NCBI GenBank assembly: GCA_963696025.1
Contig: CAVOII010000007.1
Location: forward strand, 186,001-250,000
Length of the DNA stretch: 64,000 bases
Source of the DNA: JABCYV01 sp963696025
Lineage (GTDB): Bacteria > Acidobacteriota > Terriglobia > Terriglobales > Acidobacteriaceae
Reading direction: 5' to 3'
Position 1 is the stretch's first letter; each line of letters begins with the position of its first letter. The notes under the pieces are model-generated. The model was not told the DNA's origin. It ran no database searches and was given only the letters and a program-made list of their open reading frames with translations. The position numbers and the translations under genes are program-made. Shown here piece after piece: positions 25,096 through 32,982 of the stretch.

Positions 25096-26658
25096 ATGAT
25101 GCCGAGGGATGATGCCACCTGCTTGCGACTAGGCTGGGGGCAGAAGACCAAAGCAATCGTGTCCGCCGACTGGGCTCGTTGGATCGAGGGGATTCTTTTT
25201 GTCGGTTTGGCGGGAGTTGCCTTGTGTGCGCCTTTGTCCACGAAGGGCGCGGTTAATGCTTTCCGGGCGGCAACAATATTTTGGCTGATTCTGATCTGCA
25301 CCCGCGAACGCAGGGTGCGTCGCCAGCCGTTGGTGCTCCCTCTCTTGCTATTCTTGTTGTTCTCTGCGCTTTCTACCGTGCTTTCGAGCGAGCCTTTGCT
25401 CAGTTGGGGCCGGATGCGGACAGTAACGCTGCTGCTCCTTGCGGTTGTTATGGCTCAAGCAGTCGGCAGCCTGCGACAGCTCAAGATTCTGGTTGGTCTG
25501 CTGCTCGCAGCTTGTCTCACCAGCGTCATTTACACGGGCTGGCAGTACACCTATGGGATAGGTGTCAAGGCCGTCAATGGCGGAACTGCACCTCCATCGC
25601 CGGGACAACTTGGTCTGGAGAAGGATGACATTATTCAACGGGTGAATGGGAAGCCAACTCACACTCCACAACAATTGCTCCGCATATTGGATCAATTACC
25701 TTCAGACGGCGGAGTGCAGCTTCTCATTAGCCGGGGATCTCCCTCTAAGCGGCTGACGATCTCCATCGGTCAGGAAAAAGTTTTGGCGTACGTACTGCGA
25801 CAATCTGGGACACGCCTGGTTGTAGCTCACCCTTTTCGTGCGGAGGGTTTTCTGAAGCACTATTTCCCCTACTCGGAAGTTCTGGTCTTGACAGGCTTGC
25901 TTTGCTGGGGTCTCTGTCTCGCCGGCGGCCGTTCCAGCGTTGGATGGCGGACGTTCTTTTGCGTCGCTTTCATCGCCATTACCGCGGCTGTCGCGCTTAC
26001 GCTCACCCGAATTTCTCTGCTTAGCTTGTTTGTTGGAGCGCTGCTGATCGCACTGATACGCACCGGCCGCAAGAATGCCGTATTGATAATGCTGGGCTTC
26101 ATCGTGGCTGCGGCTCTGGGCATGCACTGGGTGGGCAAGCACCGGGCATTGACATTATTCGACACCAGCGACCCGGGTACGGAATACCGTCTGCTGATGT
26201 GGAAGGACAGTCTTAAACTCATCCGCGCGCATCCGCTCTTTGGCGTCGGCCTCGACAGCGTTGCCGGAGACTGGCGCCGATGGGATTTGGAGGCCTATCG
26301 CCGCTTCGATCTCAAGAGTCATTTTCATTCCACGCCCATTCAACTCGCGGTGGAATGTGGATTGCCAACCCTAGTCGCTTGGCTGTGGCTAATGGGTGCG
26401 TACTTGGTTTTCTTGTTGCGACTGCTGGCCAGGTTGCGCAACACAAACTGGTTCGCGGAGGGCATCACCTCCGGGGTTTTGGGCGGGCTAGTCGCCTTCT
26501 TGCTCATTGCAATGGTGCAGTACAACTTCGGTGACGCCGAGGCGATGGTTGTATTCTGGTTCTGTATGGGGTTAGCGCTAGCTCTTCAGAAAATTGGCGT
26601 AAAGACAACTGAGGAACAGCCCATTCATGTAGGCGACCCAGTTCTGAGCAAAGCCTAA
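25096..26658 (+). CDS. O-antigen ligase/polymerase (WaaL/Wzy-C family) with inserted PDZ-like domain
   Basis: A 520-residue polytopic protein. Residues 30-155 have membrane helices; residues about 160-240 are hydrophilic and read as a PDZ fold (QLGLEKDDIIQRVNGKPTH, LLRILDQLPSDGGVQLLISRG, then LTISIG). After this come further helices with the Wzy_C region: LTLTRISLLSLFVGALL, then RLLMWKDSLKLIRAHPLFGVGLDS and SHFHSTPIQLAVECGLPT, whose Arg and His residues match the catalytic loop of WaaL-like ligases. The protein joins or polymerises lipid-linked glycans in the periplasm. The PDZ-like insert in a large loop is unusual and could bind a partner peptide or the chain acceptor. Ligase versus polymerase cannot be told from sequence. 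Confidence 0.83.
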   Translation: MMPRDDATCLRLGWGQKTKAIVSADWARWIEGILFVGLAGVALCAPLSTKGAVNAFRAATIFWLILICTRERRVRRQPLVLPLLLFLLFSALSTVLSSEPLLSWGRMRTVTLLLLAVVMAQAVGSLRQLKILVGLLLAACLTSVIYTGWQYTYGIGVKAVNGGTAPPSPGQLGLEKDDIIQRVNGKPTHTPQQLLRILDQLPSDGGVQLLISRGSPSKRLTISIGQEKVLAYVLRQSGTRLVVAHPFRAEGFLKHYFPYSEVLVLTGLLCWGLCLAGGRSSVGWRTFFCVAFIAITAAVALTLTRISLLSLFVGALLIALIRTGRKNAVLIMLGFIVAAALGMHWVGKHRALTLFDTSDPGTEYRLLMWKDSLKLIRAHPLFGVGLDSVAGDWRRWDLEAYRRFDLKSHFHSTPIQLAVECGLPTLVAWLWLMGAYLVFLLRLLARLRNTNWFAEGITSGVLGGLVAFLLIAMVQYNFGDAEAMVVFWFCMGLALALQKIGVKTTEEQPIHVGDPVLSKA

Positions 26659-26700
26659 CTTAGCAAGCCCAGGCTGCCTGAATTCATTCTCGGTCTGATT

Positions 26701-28803
26701 CTACCCGGGCGGGATAGTGGCGGTCACCCTGGTGCCATCGCCGCCTGACGATATCTCCAAAGTGCCTCCGAGCTGTCGCATGCGCTCTTTCATTCCCCGA
26801 AGCCCCACTCCGATGGCTCCCAACCAGTCCTCCCCTGATTCTTCCAGAGTTGTCGAAGGAATTCCTTTTCCCTGATCGCTGATTTCGAGAACCGCCATTC
26901 CTTCCTGGATCGACAATTGGACATGAGCGGTCGCGCTGCCCGAATGGCGGTGCACATTCGCCAGGCTCTCCTGAAGCACACGAAACAGAGCCAGTTCCAC
27001 GTCGCGCGACAAGCGTCCAAAATCCGGGGAGAGGCCGAAACTTGCCTGGATGCCGCTACGCTTTGTGAAACCTTCGAGATACCATGAAATCGCGGACTTC
27101 AGCCCCAGCTCTTCCAGCATGGGCGGATAGAGCAAATACGAAATGGTACGCACTTCTTTAATGCATTCCTCAGCCAGGTAAATGCATTGGGCCACCTTTT
27201 GCTCAGCTTCATTCTTGCCCAGTGCCAAACTGGCAGGGAGTGTGTCCAGATTCATCTTCATGGCTGTCAGGCATTGACCCAGACTGTCATGAAGATCTCT
27301 GCCGATGCGCCGTCGCTCTTCATCCTGGGTCTGCAGTAGATGGAGGGAGAGCTGTCGTAGCGATTTTTCGGCATTCACCCTTTCAGTAATGTCCCGAGTC
27401 ACCTTCCCGAAGCCGATGAGCCTGCCGGTGTCATCCCTAATCGCCGTGATGGTTACGGTCGCCCAGAACTTGGAGCCGTCCTTGCGCAGACGCCAACCAT
27501 CTTCCTCGAATCGCCCTTCCTTTTCTGCAGTTTCGAGTTCGCGGCGCGGCTTGCCCGCCCGCAAATCTTCCTGGGGATAAAAACAAGAGAAGTGCCGGCC
27601 AATCATTTCGGATGCCTTGTAACCCTTGAGTCGTTCTGCTCCAGTATTCCAGGTGCTGACGTGGCCCTCGGGATCCAACATAAAAATCGCGCAGTCCTGG
27701 ACAGCTTCCGTAAGCAAGCGGAACCGTTCCTCACTGCGACGCAGAGCTAGTTCTGCACGTCTGCGCTCCGTGAGATCACGGGTAACTTTTCCGAAGCCGA
27801 TCAGTTTACCCGCATCATCGCGAATTGCGCTGATTATCACGTTCGCCCAGAATTTGGAGCCATCCTTACGAACGCGCCACCCTTCATCTTCAGAGTGGCC
27901 ATCCTTGGCGGCAAGCTTCAGCAACCTCTGGGGCTTGCCGTCCCGGATATCTTCTTCAGGGTAAAAACACGAAAAGTGTCGCCCAACAATCTCTGACGCC
28001 AGATATCCCTTGATCCGTCGAGCTCCGGCATTCCAAGTGGTGATTCGGCCTTCTGGGTCCAACATAAAGATCGCATAGTCCTGGACGCCTTCTACGAACA
28101 GTCGGAATCGTTCCTCGCGGTGACGCCAATCGATCTCCGACTGAAGAGTTTGTGCCCGTTGTTGCAAACGAACAACATTCCGAAGGCGCTCATCTTCGGA
28201 CGTGAGCTCGGTATAACTTTCATCAGGAACCACACCAGAATGTTCCGCACAAATTCTCAGCAGCGACTCGGCGTGCTCCTCCCGACAAAATCCCTGCATT
28301 GGGTACGCGCACCGAAGGGAGAACGAGTATGACTTGGCCAGGTCATTCCAGAGCTTTTCGAGTTCTATAGCAGCTTCGGCTCGTCCTTCCGCCCACAGCA
28401 GCGCCACCATTTCTCCGAAAGCCACCACACGGCGGTTTTCATCGTGGGATGCGGCCGCTGCTCGCGCAATCACGCCTCCGATAATCTCGGCAAAGCGTGC
28501 AGGATCCGGGCGACCCTCCACCATAAACCGGGACAACACCTCGGTCGCGTCCATGGCTTGGTACCTACCTTCGGCGGCAATTTTGGCGAGGTCGAGCCCG
28601 TCACGCTTCAACCTGTGGGCCAAACTGTCATTGTGACTCCTGGTTGCCAGAATAGCCGCGGAGCTGCCGCCCGTGAGGGCCGTACCGATGACGTGTCTTA
28701 ATTCCTCTAAGAGGAAGCTGTCGTCGCTGTAGAACTGGACGACGTGCGTCTGGTGAACCGCGCTTTGCTGTGGGACCGAATCTGGCATTCGAGCGATACT
28801 CAT
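26701..28803 (-). CDS. MEDS-PAS-PAS sensor histidine kinase (NarL/DesK-type HisKA_3)
   Basis: A 700-residue soluble sensor. Residues 15-185 are a MEDS/DcmR-type sensory domain (HVVQFYSDDSFLLEELRHVI; AYPMQGF). Two PAS domains at about 228-350 and 357-478 are close copies of each other (FMLDPEGRITTWNAGA and FMLDPEGHVSTWNTGA; both RHFSCFYP and IGFGKVTRD). The HisKA_3 region EERRRIGRDLHDSLGQ places the phospho-acceptor at His505, followed by a GHKL ATPase with VLQESLANVHRHSG (N box) and DQGKGIP (G box). No membrane helix is seen, so it senses an intracellular cue, possibly through PAS-bound ligand. No partner regulator is adjacent. GAGGG precedes the ATG by 7 nt. Confidence 0.9.
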   Translation of the reverse strand: MSIARMPDSVPQQSAVHQTHVVQFYSDDSFLLEELRHVIGTALTGGSSAAILATRSHNDSLAHRLKRDGLDLAKIAAEGRYQAMDATEVLSRFMVEGRPDPARFAEIIGGVIARAAAASHDENRRVVAFGEMVALLWAEGRAEAAIELEKLWNDLAKSYSFSLRCAYPMQGFCREEHAESLLRICAEHSGVVPDESYTELTSEDERLRNVVRLQQRAQTLQSEIDWRHREERFRLFVEGVQDYAIFMLDPEGRITTWNAGARRIKGYLASEIVGRHFSCFYPEEDIRDGKPQRLLKLAAKDGHSEDEGWRVRKDGSKFWANVIISAIRDDAGKLIGFGKVTRDLTERRRAELALRRSEERFRLLTEAVQDCAIFMLDPEGHVSTWNTGAERLKGYKASEMIGRHFSCFYPQEDLRAGKPRRELETAEKEGRFEEDGWRLRKDGSKFWATVTITAIRDDTGRLIGFGKVTRDITERVNAEKSLRQLSLHLLQTQDEERRRIGRDLHDSLGQCLTAMKMNLDTLPASLALGKNEAEQKVAQCIYLAEECIKEVRTISYLLYPPMLEELGLKSAISWYLEGFTKRSGIQASFGLSPDFGRLSRDVELALFRVLQESLANVHRHSGSATAHVQLSIQEGMAVLEISDQGKGIPSTTLEESGEDWLGAIGVGLRGMKERMRQLGGTLEISSGGDGTRVTATIPPG

Positions 28804-29013
28804 TTCAGACCCTCGTTCACGGTGCTAATTTTCTTAGTCATGGCAACTCTACAAGACGGGGAAACCCGAGCATCATGATAGTTCCGAGCGTCCGTCTGGC
28901 GTCCATACATGGAACACTGTACAACTCGGAGTGGCTGCGTGAAGGTTCGGTGGCAAACAGTCCAAGCTCTTTTTTGCTGATTTAGAAGCCGGTACTGACG
29001 TTGTGAGAGAATT

Positions 29014-29037
29014 GGAAGGGCGATACCCTGCCCTTCC
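29014..29037 (-). terminator. probable terminator hairpin after the 74-residue hydrophilic protein gene
   Basis: GGAAGGGC (29014-29021) and GCCCTTCC (29030-29037) form a perfect 8-bp stem with an 8-nt loop, 16 nt downstream of the stop at 29054 on the minus strand. The following bases on that strand are only moderately T-rich (AATTCTCTC), so termination strength is uncertain. Confidence 0.5.
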
Positions 29038-29053
29038 GATATTCATTCAGAAG

Positions 29054-29278
29054 CTACGCCCGCTTCCGTTCTTTCTCCTGCGTGTCATCCTCTTCTTCAA
29101 CCCCTGGAGTACGGCGTTTGTCTGAGTGACCGCCCTGGTACTCTTGTTCGGTTCCCGGCGCTCGGCGTTGCTGCTCGTTCCCGTGCTTTTCCTGCTCGCT
29201 AAACGGATTCTTCTGCTTCTGGTTGGATTGCTGTTTGCGTTGGTCCGACGTCTGACCCGGATTCTTTTCATCCGCCAT
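29054..29278 (-). CDS. small hydrophilic Q/E/K-rich protein
   Basis: A 74-residue protein beginning MADEKNPGQTSDQRKQQSNQ, almost wholly polar and probably disordered, with many Gln, Glu, Lys and Arg residues and no cysteine or hydrophobic core. The ATG at 29278 has AAAGGAG seven nt upstream; the frame stays open another 67 codons upstream, but that part has a different composition and no supporting site. Its composition recalls small stress or desiccation-protection proteins, but no family is recognised. It is divergent from two small membrane-protein genes. Confidence 0.6.
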   Translation of the reverse strand: MADEKNPGQTSDQRKQQSNQKQKNPFSEQEKHGNEQQRRAPGTEQEYQGGHSDKRRTPGVEEEDDTQEKERKRA

Positions 29279-29494
29279 TTTGCCGCTCCTTTGCGAAACA
29301 ATATTGACACGCAATCTCAGATGGCATGGTTGCGCCAGGGAGATGCTCACGAGTTCCGTTCGACGAGATACAAAGAAACTGGGCAACCGGAGAGGCCTAG
29401 AAGGAGTCAGAGACTCCGTATTTGCAACAATCCTCGCCGCTTTTCCAAAGAAAAAGCGGGATCCGGCAAGAAAACGCAAACAAGGAGTGCCAAC

Positions 29495-29647
29495 ATGCTC
29501 TGGACGATCTTTGTGATACTTCTGGTGCTGTGGCTACTGGGAATGGTGAGCTCGTACACTCTGGGCGGTTACATTCACATTCTTCTGCTAGTGGCGATTG
29601 TTGTTGTGCTGATTCGAGTGATTCAAGGACGCAATCCGGTCCCTTAA
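29495..29647 (+). CDS. lmo0937-type small membrane protein
   Basis: A 50-residue protein of two membrane helices (TIFVILLVLWLLGMVSSYTL and IHILLLVAIVVVLIRVI) separated by GGYIH and ending in RGRNPVP-like residues (QGRNPVP). This is the pattern of the lmo0937 small membrane family, often stress-induced in soil bacteria; function unknown. The ATG at 29495 has AAGGAG seven nt upstream. A longer open frame reaching back to 29126 lacks support and reads across the divergent gene. Confidence 0.75.
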   Translation: MLWTIFVILLVLWLLGMVSSYTLGGYIHILLLVAIVVVLIRVIQGRNPVP

Positions 29648-29680
29648 TAGCAGTTTCGACATCTGAATAGGAGCTTCCAC

Positions 29681-29896
29681 ATGAAGAGCGTTTCGCTTGT
29701 CGGCATATTGCTGCTAGTACTGGGACTGCTGGCGTTTCTTGTGCCGCTTCCTCATAGCGAGAACCACGGGGTGAAGATTGGAGACACCAAGATCGGCGTC
29801 CATACGGAAAGCAGCGAGAAACTACCTCCTGCGGTGGGTATTGTTCTTGTCGCTGGCGGTGTTCTAGCTTTGGTCCTGGGATCACGCAAGAGTTAG
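29681..29896 (+). CDS. small membrane protein, DUF3185-like
   Basis: A 71-residue protein with two hydrophobic helices (VGILLLVLGLLAFLVPLP and AVGIVLVAGGVLALVLG) joined by a short polar loop GVKIGDTKIGVHTES, ending in a basic GSRKS. The topology matches DUF3185-like small membrane proteins. GAG sits ahead of the ATG (aggagcttccac). It follows the lmo0937-type gene by 33 nt and is probably in the same transcript. No function is known. Confidence 0.7.
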   Translation: MKSVSLVGILLLVLGLLAFLVPLPHSENHGVKIGDTKIGVHTESSEKLPPAVGIVLVAGGVLALVLGSRKS

Positions 29897-30279
29897 GAAA
29901 GCGCAGGGTTCTCGTGGTTTCGCGCCCCATTGTCCATTCCAGATCTCGGTTCGCAATTTACTTTAACAGATAGGAAAGGTATGGTGTTGAACCGGCGCCC
30001 CCACTATCGTGCTATTGGTTGGCCCGTTCGGGCCATTCCCCTGCGCCGCCCGAACCTTTAGTGTGGTTGGTGAGCAGACTTCGGGGGAGGGCTGTTCGAC
30101 TAACGTCCCATGACTTTACCGAGTCCTGGGGCGTTTTGTTTTGTGTTTTTGGAGGGGCTCCCGCTGTTCAAAGCCCACACAATAAAGTCAAGAATTGTAG
30201 AGACGGCAACACCCCCGGCTGCAGCGCTCGCCAATAAGGCAGGCCCTGGCAAGTTCCGATCGGAACAAACGGCCCTCCT
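29897..30279. other. intergenic region with two short palindromes
   Basis: These 383 nt contain no convincing gene. Two short perfect palindromic elements are visible: TGGCCCG-TT-CGGGCCA at 30020-30035 and the 14-bp GTTCCGATCGGAAC at 30253-30266. The second ends 13 nt before the next start codon, a good place for a repressor, but no regulator is identified. Confidence 0.5.
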
Positions 30280-30729
30280 ATGCTGGAAAAGCAGCAGGTA
30301 AAGATCGATCTCCTCCGTGAGTTTCCCCAGTTTCTCAGCCATTTGGGGCGGGGCGAGGACGAACAGGCACGATGCTTCAGCATGCCGGTTTTCGCGCAGT
30401 TTGTGCTGGATGAACTGTACGAAACAGACAACCATGAACGAGTGCGCTCCGCGTTTGGGCAAATGGAAAAATTCCTAAGAGAGGGCACCCAGGAAGTTCG
30501 GGAGTTTGTGGGCCTTGGATTTCTGGGAACCTTGCACAATCTCGCCTCCTGGAAGTCTTACGGCAGCGAGGTCTTTGTTCGATTTTTGGGTCTCGAGACC
30601 CGACGCATCTGGGAAGAACTGGAAGCGGTATGGAGGTCATCCGTCAGGCTGGATCTGTCCGAGCGCACCACGCTGGAAGCGGAGGTATTGCTCTGGCGCA
30701 TTGTCCAGCGAAGCCTACGTCTACGCTGA
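30280..30729 (+). CDS. conserved hypothetical protein (DUF7674-like)
   Basis: A 149-residue helical protein. The pattern FAQFVLDELYETDN, VRSAFGQMEKFLREGTQEVREFVGLGFLGTLHN suggests a small all-alpha domain of the DUF7674 type (a fold often encoded beside toxin or immunity-like genes), from memory and with moderate certainty. No catalytic residues are apparent. No clear ribosome-binding site precedes the ATG, and a 14-bp palindrome sits just upstream. The gene ends 94 nt before the STAS-domain gene on the same strand and could share its transcript. Confidence 0.55.
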   Translation: MLEKQQVKIDLLREFPQFLSHLGRGEDEQARCFSMPVFAQFVLDELYETDNHERVRSAFGQMEKFLREGTQEVREFVGLGFLGTLHNLASWKSYGSEVFVRFLGLETRRIWEELEAVWRSSVRLDLSERTTLEAEVLLWRIVQRSLRLR

Positions 30730-30823
30730 CGCCTGTCTGGCCAAATGCTTATTTTCAATGGGAATCTGGCGCGGATATAATGGCGGCGTTTGAGGTCTTG
30801 GTTCAGGTCGGCAAGGAGGTCGT

Positions 30824-31516
30824 ATGCCGCTATCACTGAACACGCGCGCGGTAGGAGATGTCACCATCGTCCGATGCGCCGGGCGCATCGTCGCTGGCGG
30901 AGAGACCGAGTCGTTGCGCGAACACATCACAAGCTTGAGGCAGGACCGCAATGCCTTCGTTCTTCACCTCGGCGAAGTCGTTTTCATCGACAGTAGCGGG
31001 CTCGGGACGCTGGTGCGACTGTTGACCAGCACTCGCAGAGGCCGCGGCGATTTGAAATTATGCAATGTGCCACAGGTCGTCGACAAAGTCCTGCAGATGA
31101 CCAATCTGATCACATTGTTTGACACCCATCCGTCGGAAGAGGACGCGGTTTCGGCATTTTACAGGCGAACCGGGAGCTGGGAGCGAGCCGCGGTGGTGGG
31201 CCCGAACGTTCTGTGCGTGGATCAGTCGGCTGACGTGCTGGCCTATTTGCGCGAAATGCTGCGGAATGCTGGATATAACGTACTTACCAACAGTAGCTTA
31301 CACGATTCATTGATCCTGATGAAGGCAACGCGACCTAATTTGACAGTTCTTGGTCCGAACCTTACGGCGTCACCCGGAACGCATCAAGCCTTTCGCAATG
31401 CCTGTGCCAGCGTGCCGGTGGTGGAACTGGGAAATGAATTTTCCACACTTGACGCGGGCCAGGCCGCGTCTGAACTTCTGGAAAGAATCCGGGCCCGCCT
31501 GCATCCGCAGGCATAA
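30824..31516 (+). CDS. STAS anti-sigma-factor antagonist fused to a receiver-like domain
   Basis: A 230-residue protein. Residues 5-105 are a STAS domain with VVFIDSSGLGTLVRLL; Ser57 or Ser58 is where SpoIIAA-type antagonists are phosphorylated by an anti-sigma kinase. Residues about 125-225 resemble a response-regulator receiver: VLCVDQSADVLAYLREML matches the first strand and acidic pocket, but the third strand reads LTVLGPNL, without the phospho-acceptor aspartate. The receiver part is therefore probably not phosphorylated and may only dimerise or bind a partner. It likely feeds a partner-switching stress or signalling circuit. AAGGAGG is 4 nt before the ATG. Confidence 0.82.
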   Translation: MPLSLNTRAVGDVTIVRCAGRIVAGGETESLREHITSLRQDRNAFVLHLGEVVFIDSSGLGTLVRLLTSTRRGRGDLKLCNVPQVVDKVLQMTNLITLFDTHPSEEDAVSAFYRRTGSWERAAVVGPNVLCVDQSADVLAYLREMLRNAGYNVLTNSSLHDSLILMKATRPNLTVLGPNLTASPGTHQAFRNACASVPVVELGNEFSTLDAGQAASELLERIRARLHPQA

Positions 31517-31618
31517 GCTGACCAGATGCGTCGCCGTTAAGCCTCGCGAAGGCCGTTAGTCCACTCTAAGAAACGTTCCGATGGCGATGGCACACAATTG
31601 ACAAACTAGGGTTGTTTG

Positions 31619-31647
31619 TTGACTTCCACCGGCGGTCGTCCTAAGAT
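31619..31647 (+). promoter_or_regulatory. candidate sigma-70 promoter for the metallophosphatase gene
   Basis: TTGACT (31619-31624) and TAAGAT (31642-31647) are separated by 17 nt, one mismatch each near consensus. Transcription would start about 55 nt before the GTG at 31709. The box would overlap an upstream ATG at 31646, which supports the downstream start. Confidence 0.45.
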
Positions 31648-31708
31648 GCGGCGTCCACAGAGGAGTCCCTCCCAACTCGAGACGAACTGTGTGATAGGAG
31701 GCAGAGAA

Positions 31709-32962
31709 GTGGCCGGCTCCGCCCGTGTCTCGCCGTATCGTGTTTGCATTTCCATCGTTCTCTTCCTGGTATGGGCCAGTTTGGCGTGGGCTGGACCCTC
31801 TAAGGCGCTAGACAACGCTCCCGGGTACGTAGTCATCGCCGTCGGTGACGTACACGGCGACTTTGAGGACTTTGTCGCCATCCTCCAAAAAGAGAAATTG
31901 ATCGATGCTCAACGTCACTGGACGGGTGGCAAGACGACCCTGGTTCAGGTTGGGGACCTGTTGGATCGTGGCCCCAAGCCACGTGACGTGATGGATCTTC
32001 TGATGGTGCTGGAGAAGGAAGCGCCACAGGCCGGCGGCCGGGTAGTGAGCTTGCTGGGCAACCACGAAATGATGAATGTCATGGGCGACCTTCGGTATGT
32101 CACGCCCGTGAACTTCGCCAGCTTCGCCGATTCCAATTCTGAGGAGCGCCAGAAGGCCGCCTATCAGGCGTATGTGAAATGGCGCAGCAGTCATATGGCG
32201 CTCATCGCCGAGCTGGCCCAACCCATGGAGTTGACGGAAGGGGAGTGGATGGCGCGGCACCCGGCTGGATACGTCGAGCAACGCGACGCCTTTACTCCGA
32301 ATGGGTTGTATGGCAAGTGGCTGCGTGAACATTCGGCTCTAGCCGATATTGGTGGAGTGATCTTCTTGCACGGCGGAATCAGTCCTAATGTGGCCAAGAT
32401 GAAACTGGATGGGATTAACGCTCGTATCCGTGACGAGATCAAACAATTCGATTCCGCCAAACAATTCCTGCAGGAGGCCGACATAATTTTGCCTTTTTTC
32501 AACCTTGAGGAAATCAGGGGAGCCGTCCTGGCAGAAATTTCGGCGGAAAAAAAGGGAAAGGTGTCGGCAAATGTGCCACGCCAGAACAGGCTAATACAAT
32601 TCCTCGGTTATACGGACTGGCTTAGCGTGAAAGTTGACGGTCCACTGTGGTTTCGCGGTTACGACCAGTGGAGCGATGAAGAGGGCAGCGCGCAGATGGG
32701 CAAGATCCTCGACGCGCTCAAAGCGACACGGATCGTCGTGGGACACACGGTGCAGAAAGGCGGCCGAATCCGGCCTCGTTTTGGCGACAAAGTGTTTCTG
32801 ATCGACACTGGCATGCTGAGTACTTACTACGCTGGTGGCCGCGCATCAGCTCTGCAGATCCAAGACAACACCACATTCACGGCCAACTATATGGACGAGC
32901 AGGTGGTCCTTGAGCCCGCACAGAAGGAGGAGGTTGCTCAGCCCGCGGGCGCACCGCGATAG
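31709..32962 (+). CDS. secreted calcineurin-like metallophosphoesterase
   Basis: 417 residues from a GTG at 31709 that has AGGAGG seven nt upstream; translation from there gives a signal peptide (VCISIVLFLVWASLAWAG) that longer starts would bury. Metal-binding motifs follow in order: VIAVGDVHGDFEDF, VQVGDLLDRGPKP and LLGNHEMMNVMGD, then IFLHGGIS and RIVVGHTVQKG. This is the PPP-superfamily Shewanella-like phosphatase layout, with a divalent two-metal centre, acting in the periplasm. The substrate (phosphoprotein or nucleotide) is unknown. The gene is followed 20 nt later by the NTT-HEAT transporter gene. Confidence 0.87.
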   Translation: MAGSARVSPYRVCISIVLFLVWASLAWAGPSKALDNAPGYVVIAVGDVHGDFEDFVAILQKEKLIDAQRHWTGGKTTLVQVGDLLDRGPKPRDVMDLLMVLEKEAPQAGGRVVSLLGNHEMMNVMGDLRYVTPVNFASFADSNSEERQKAAYQAYVKWRSSHMALIAELAQPMELTEGEWMARHPAGYVEQRDAFTPNGLYGKWLREHSALADIGGVIFLHGGISPNVAKMKLDGINARIRDEIKQFDSAKQFLQEADIILPFFNLEEIRGAVLAEISAEKKGKVSANVPRQNRLIQFLGYTDWLSVKVDGPLWFRGYDQWSDEEGSAQMGKILDALKATRIVVGHTVQKGGRIRPRFGDKVFLIDTGMLSTYYAGGRASALQIQDNTTFTANYMDEQVVLEPAQKEEVAQPAGAPR

Positions 32963-32982
32963 AGCGAACCGATGAAAGGCTT

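Noticed and set aside
29126..29494. Long plus-strand frame ahead of the lmo0937-type protein
   Set aside because: It runs across the divergent 74-residue gene, lacks support and joins an otherwise complete small membrane protein.
30100..30462. Minus-strand frame with a hydrophobic end (STILDFIVWAL)
   Set aside because: It lies mostly opposite the DUF7674-like gene, has no ribosome-binding site and no recognisable domain.
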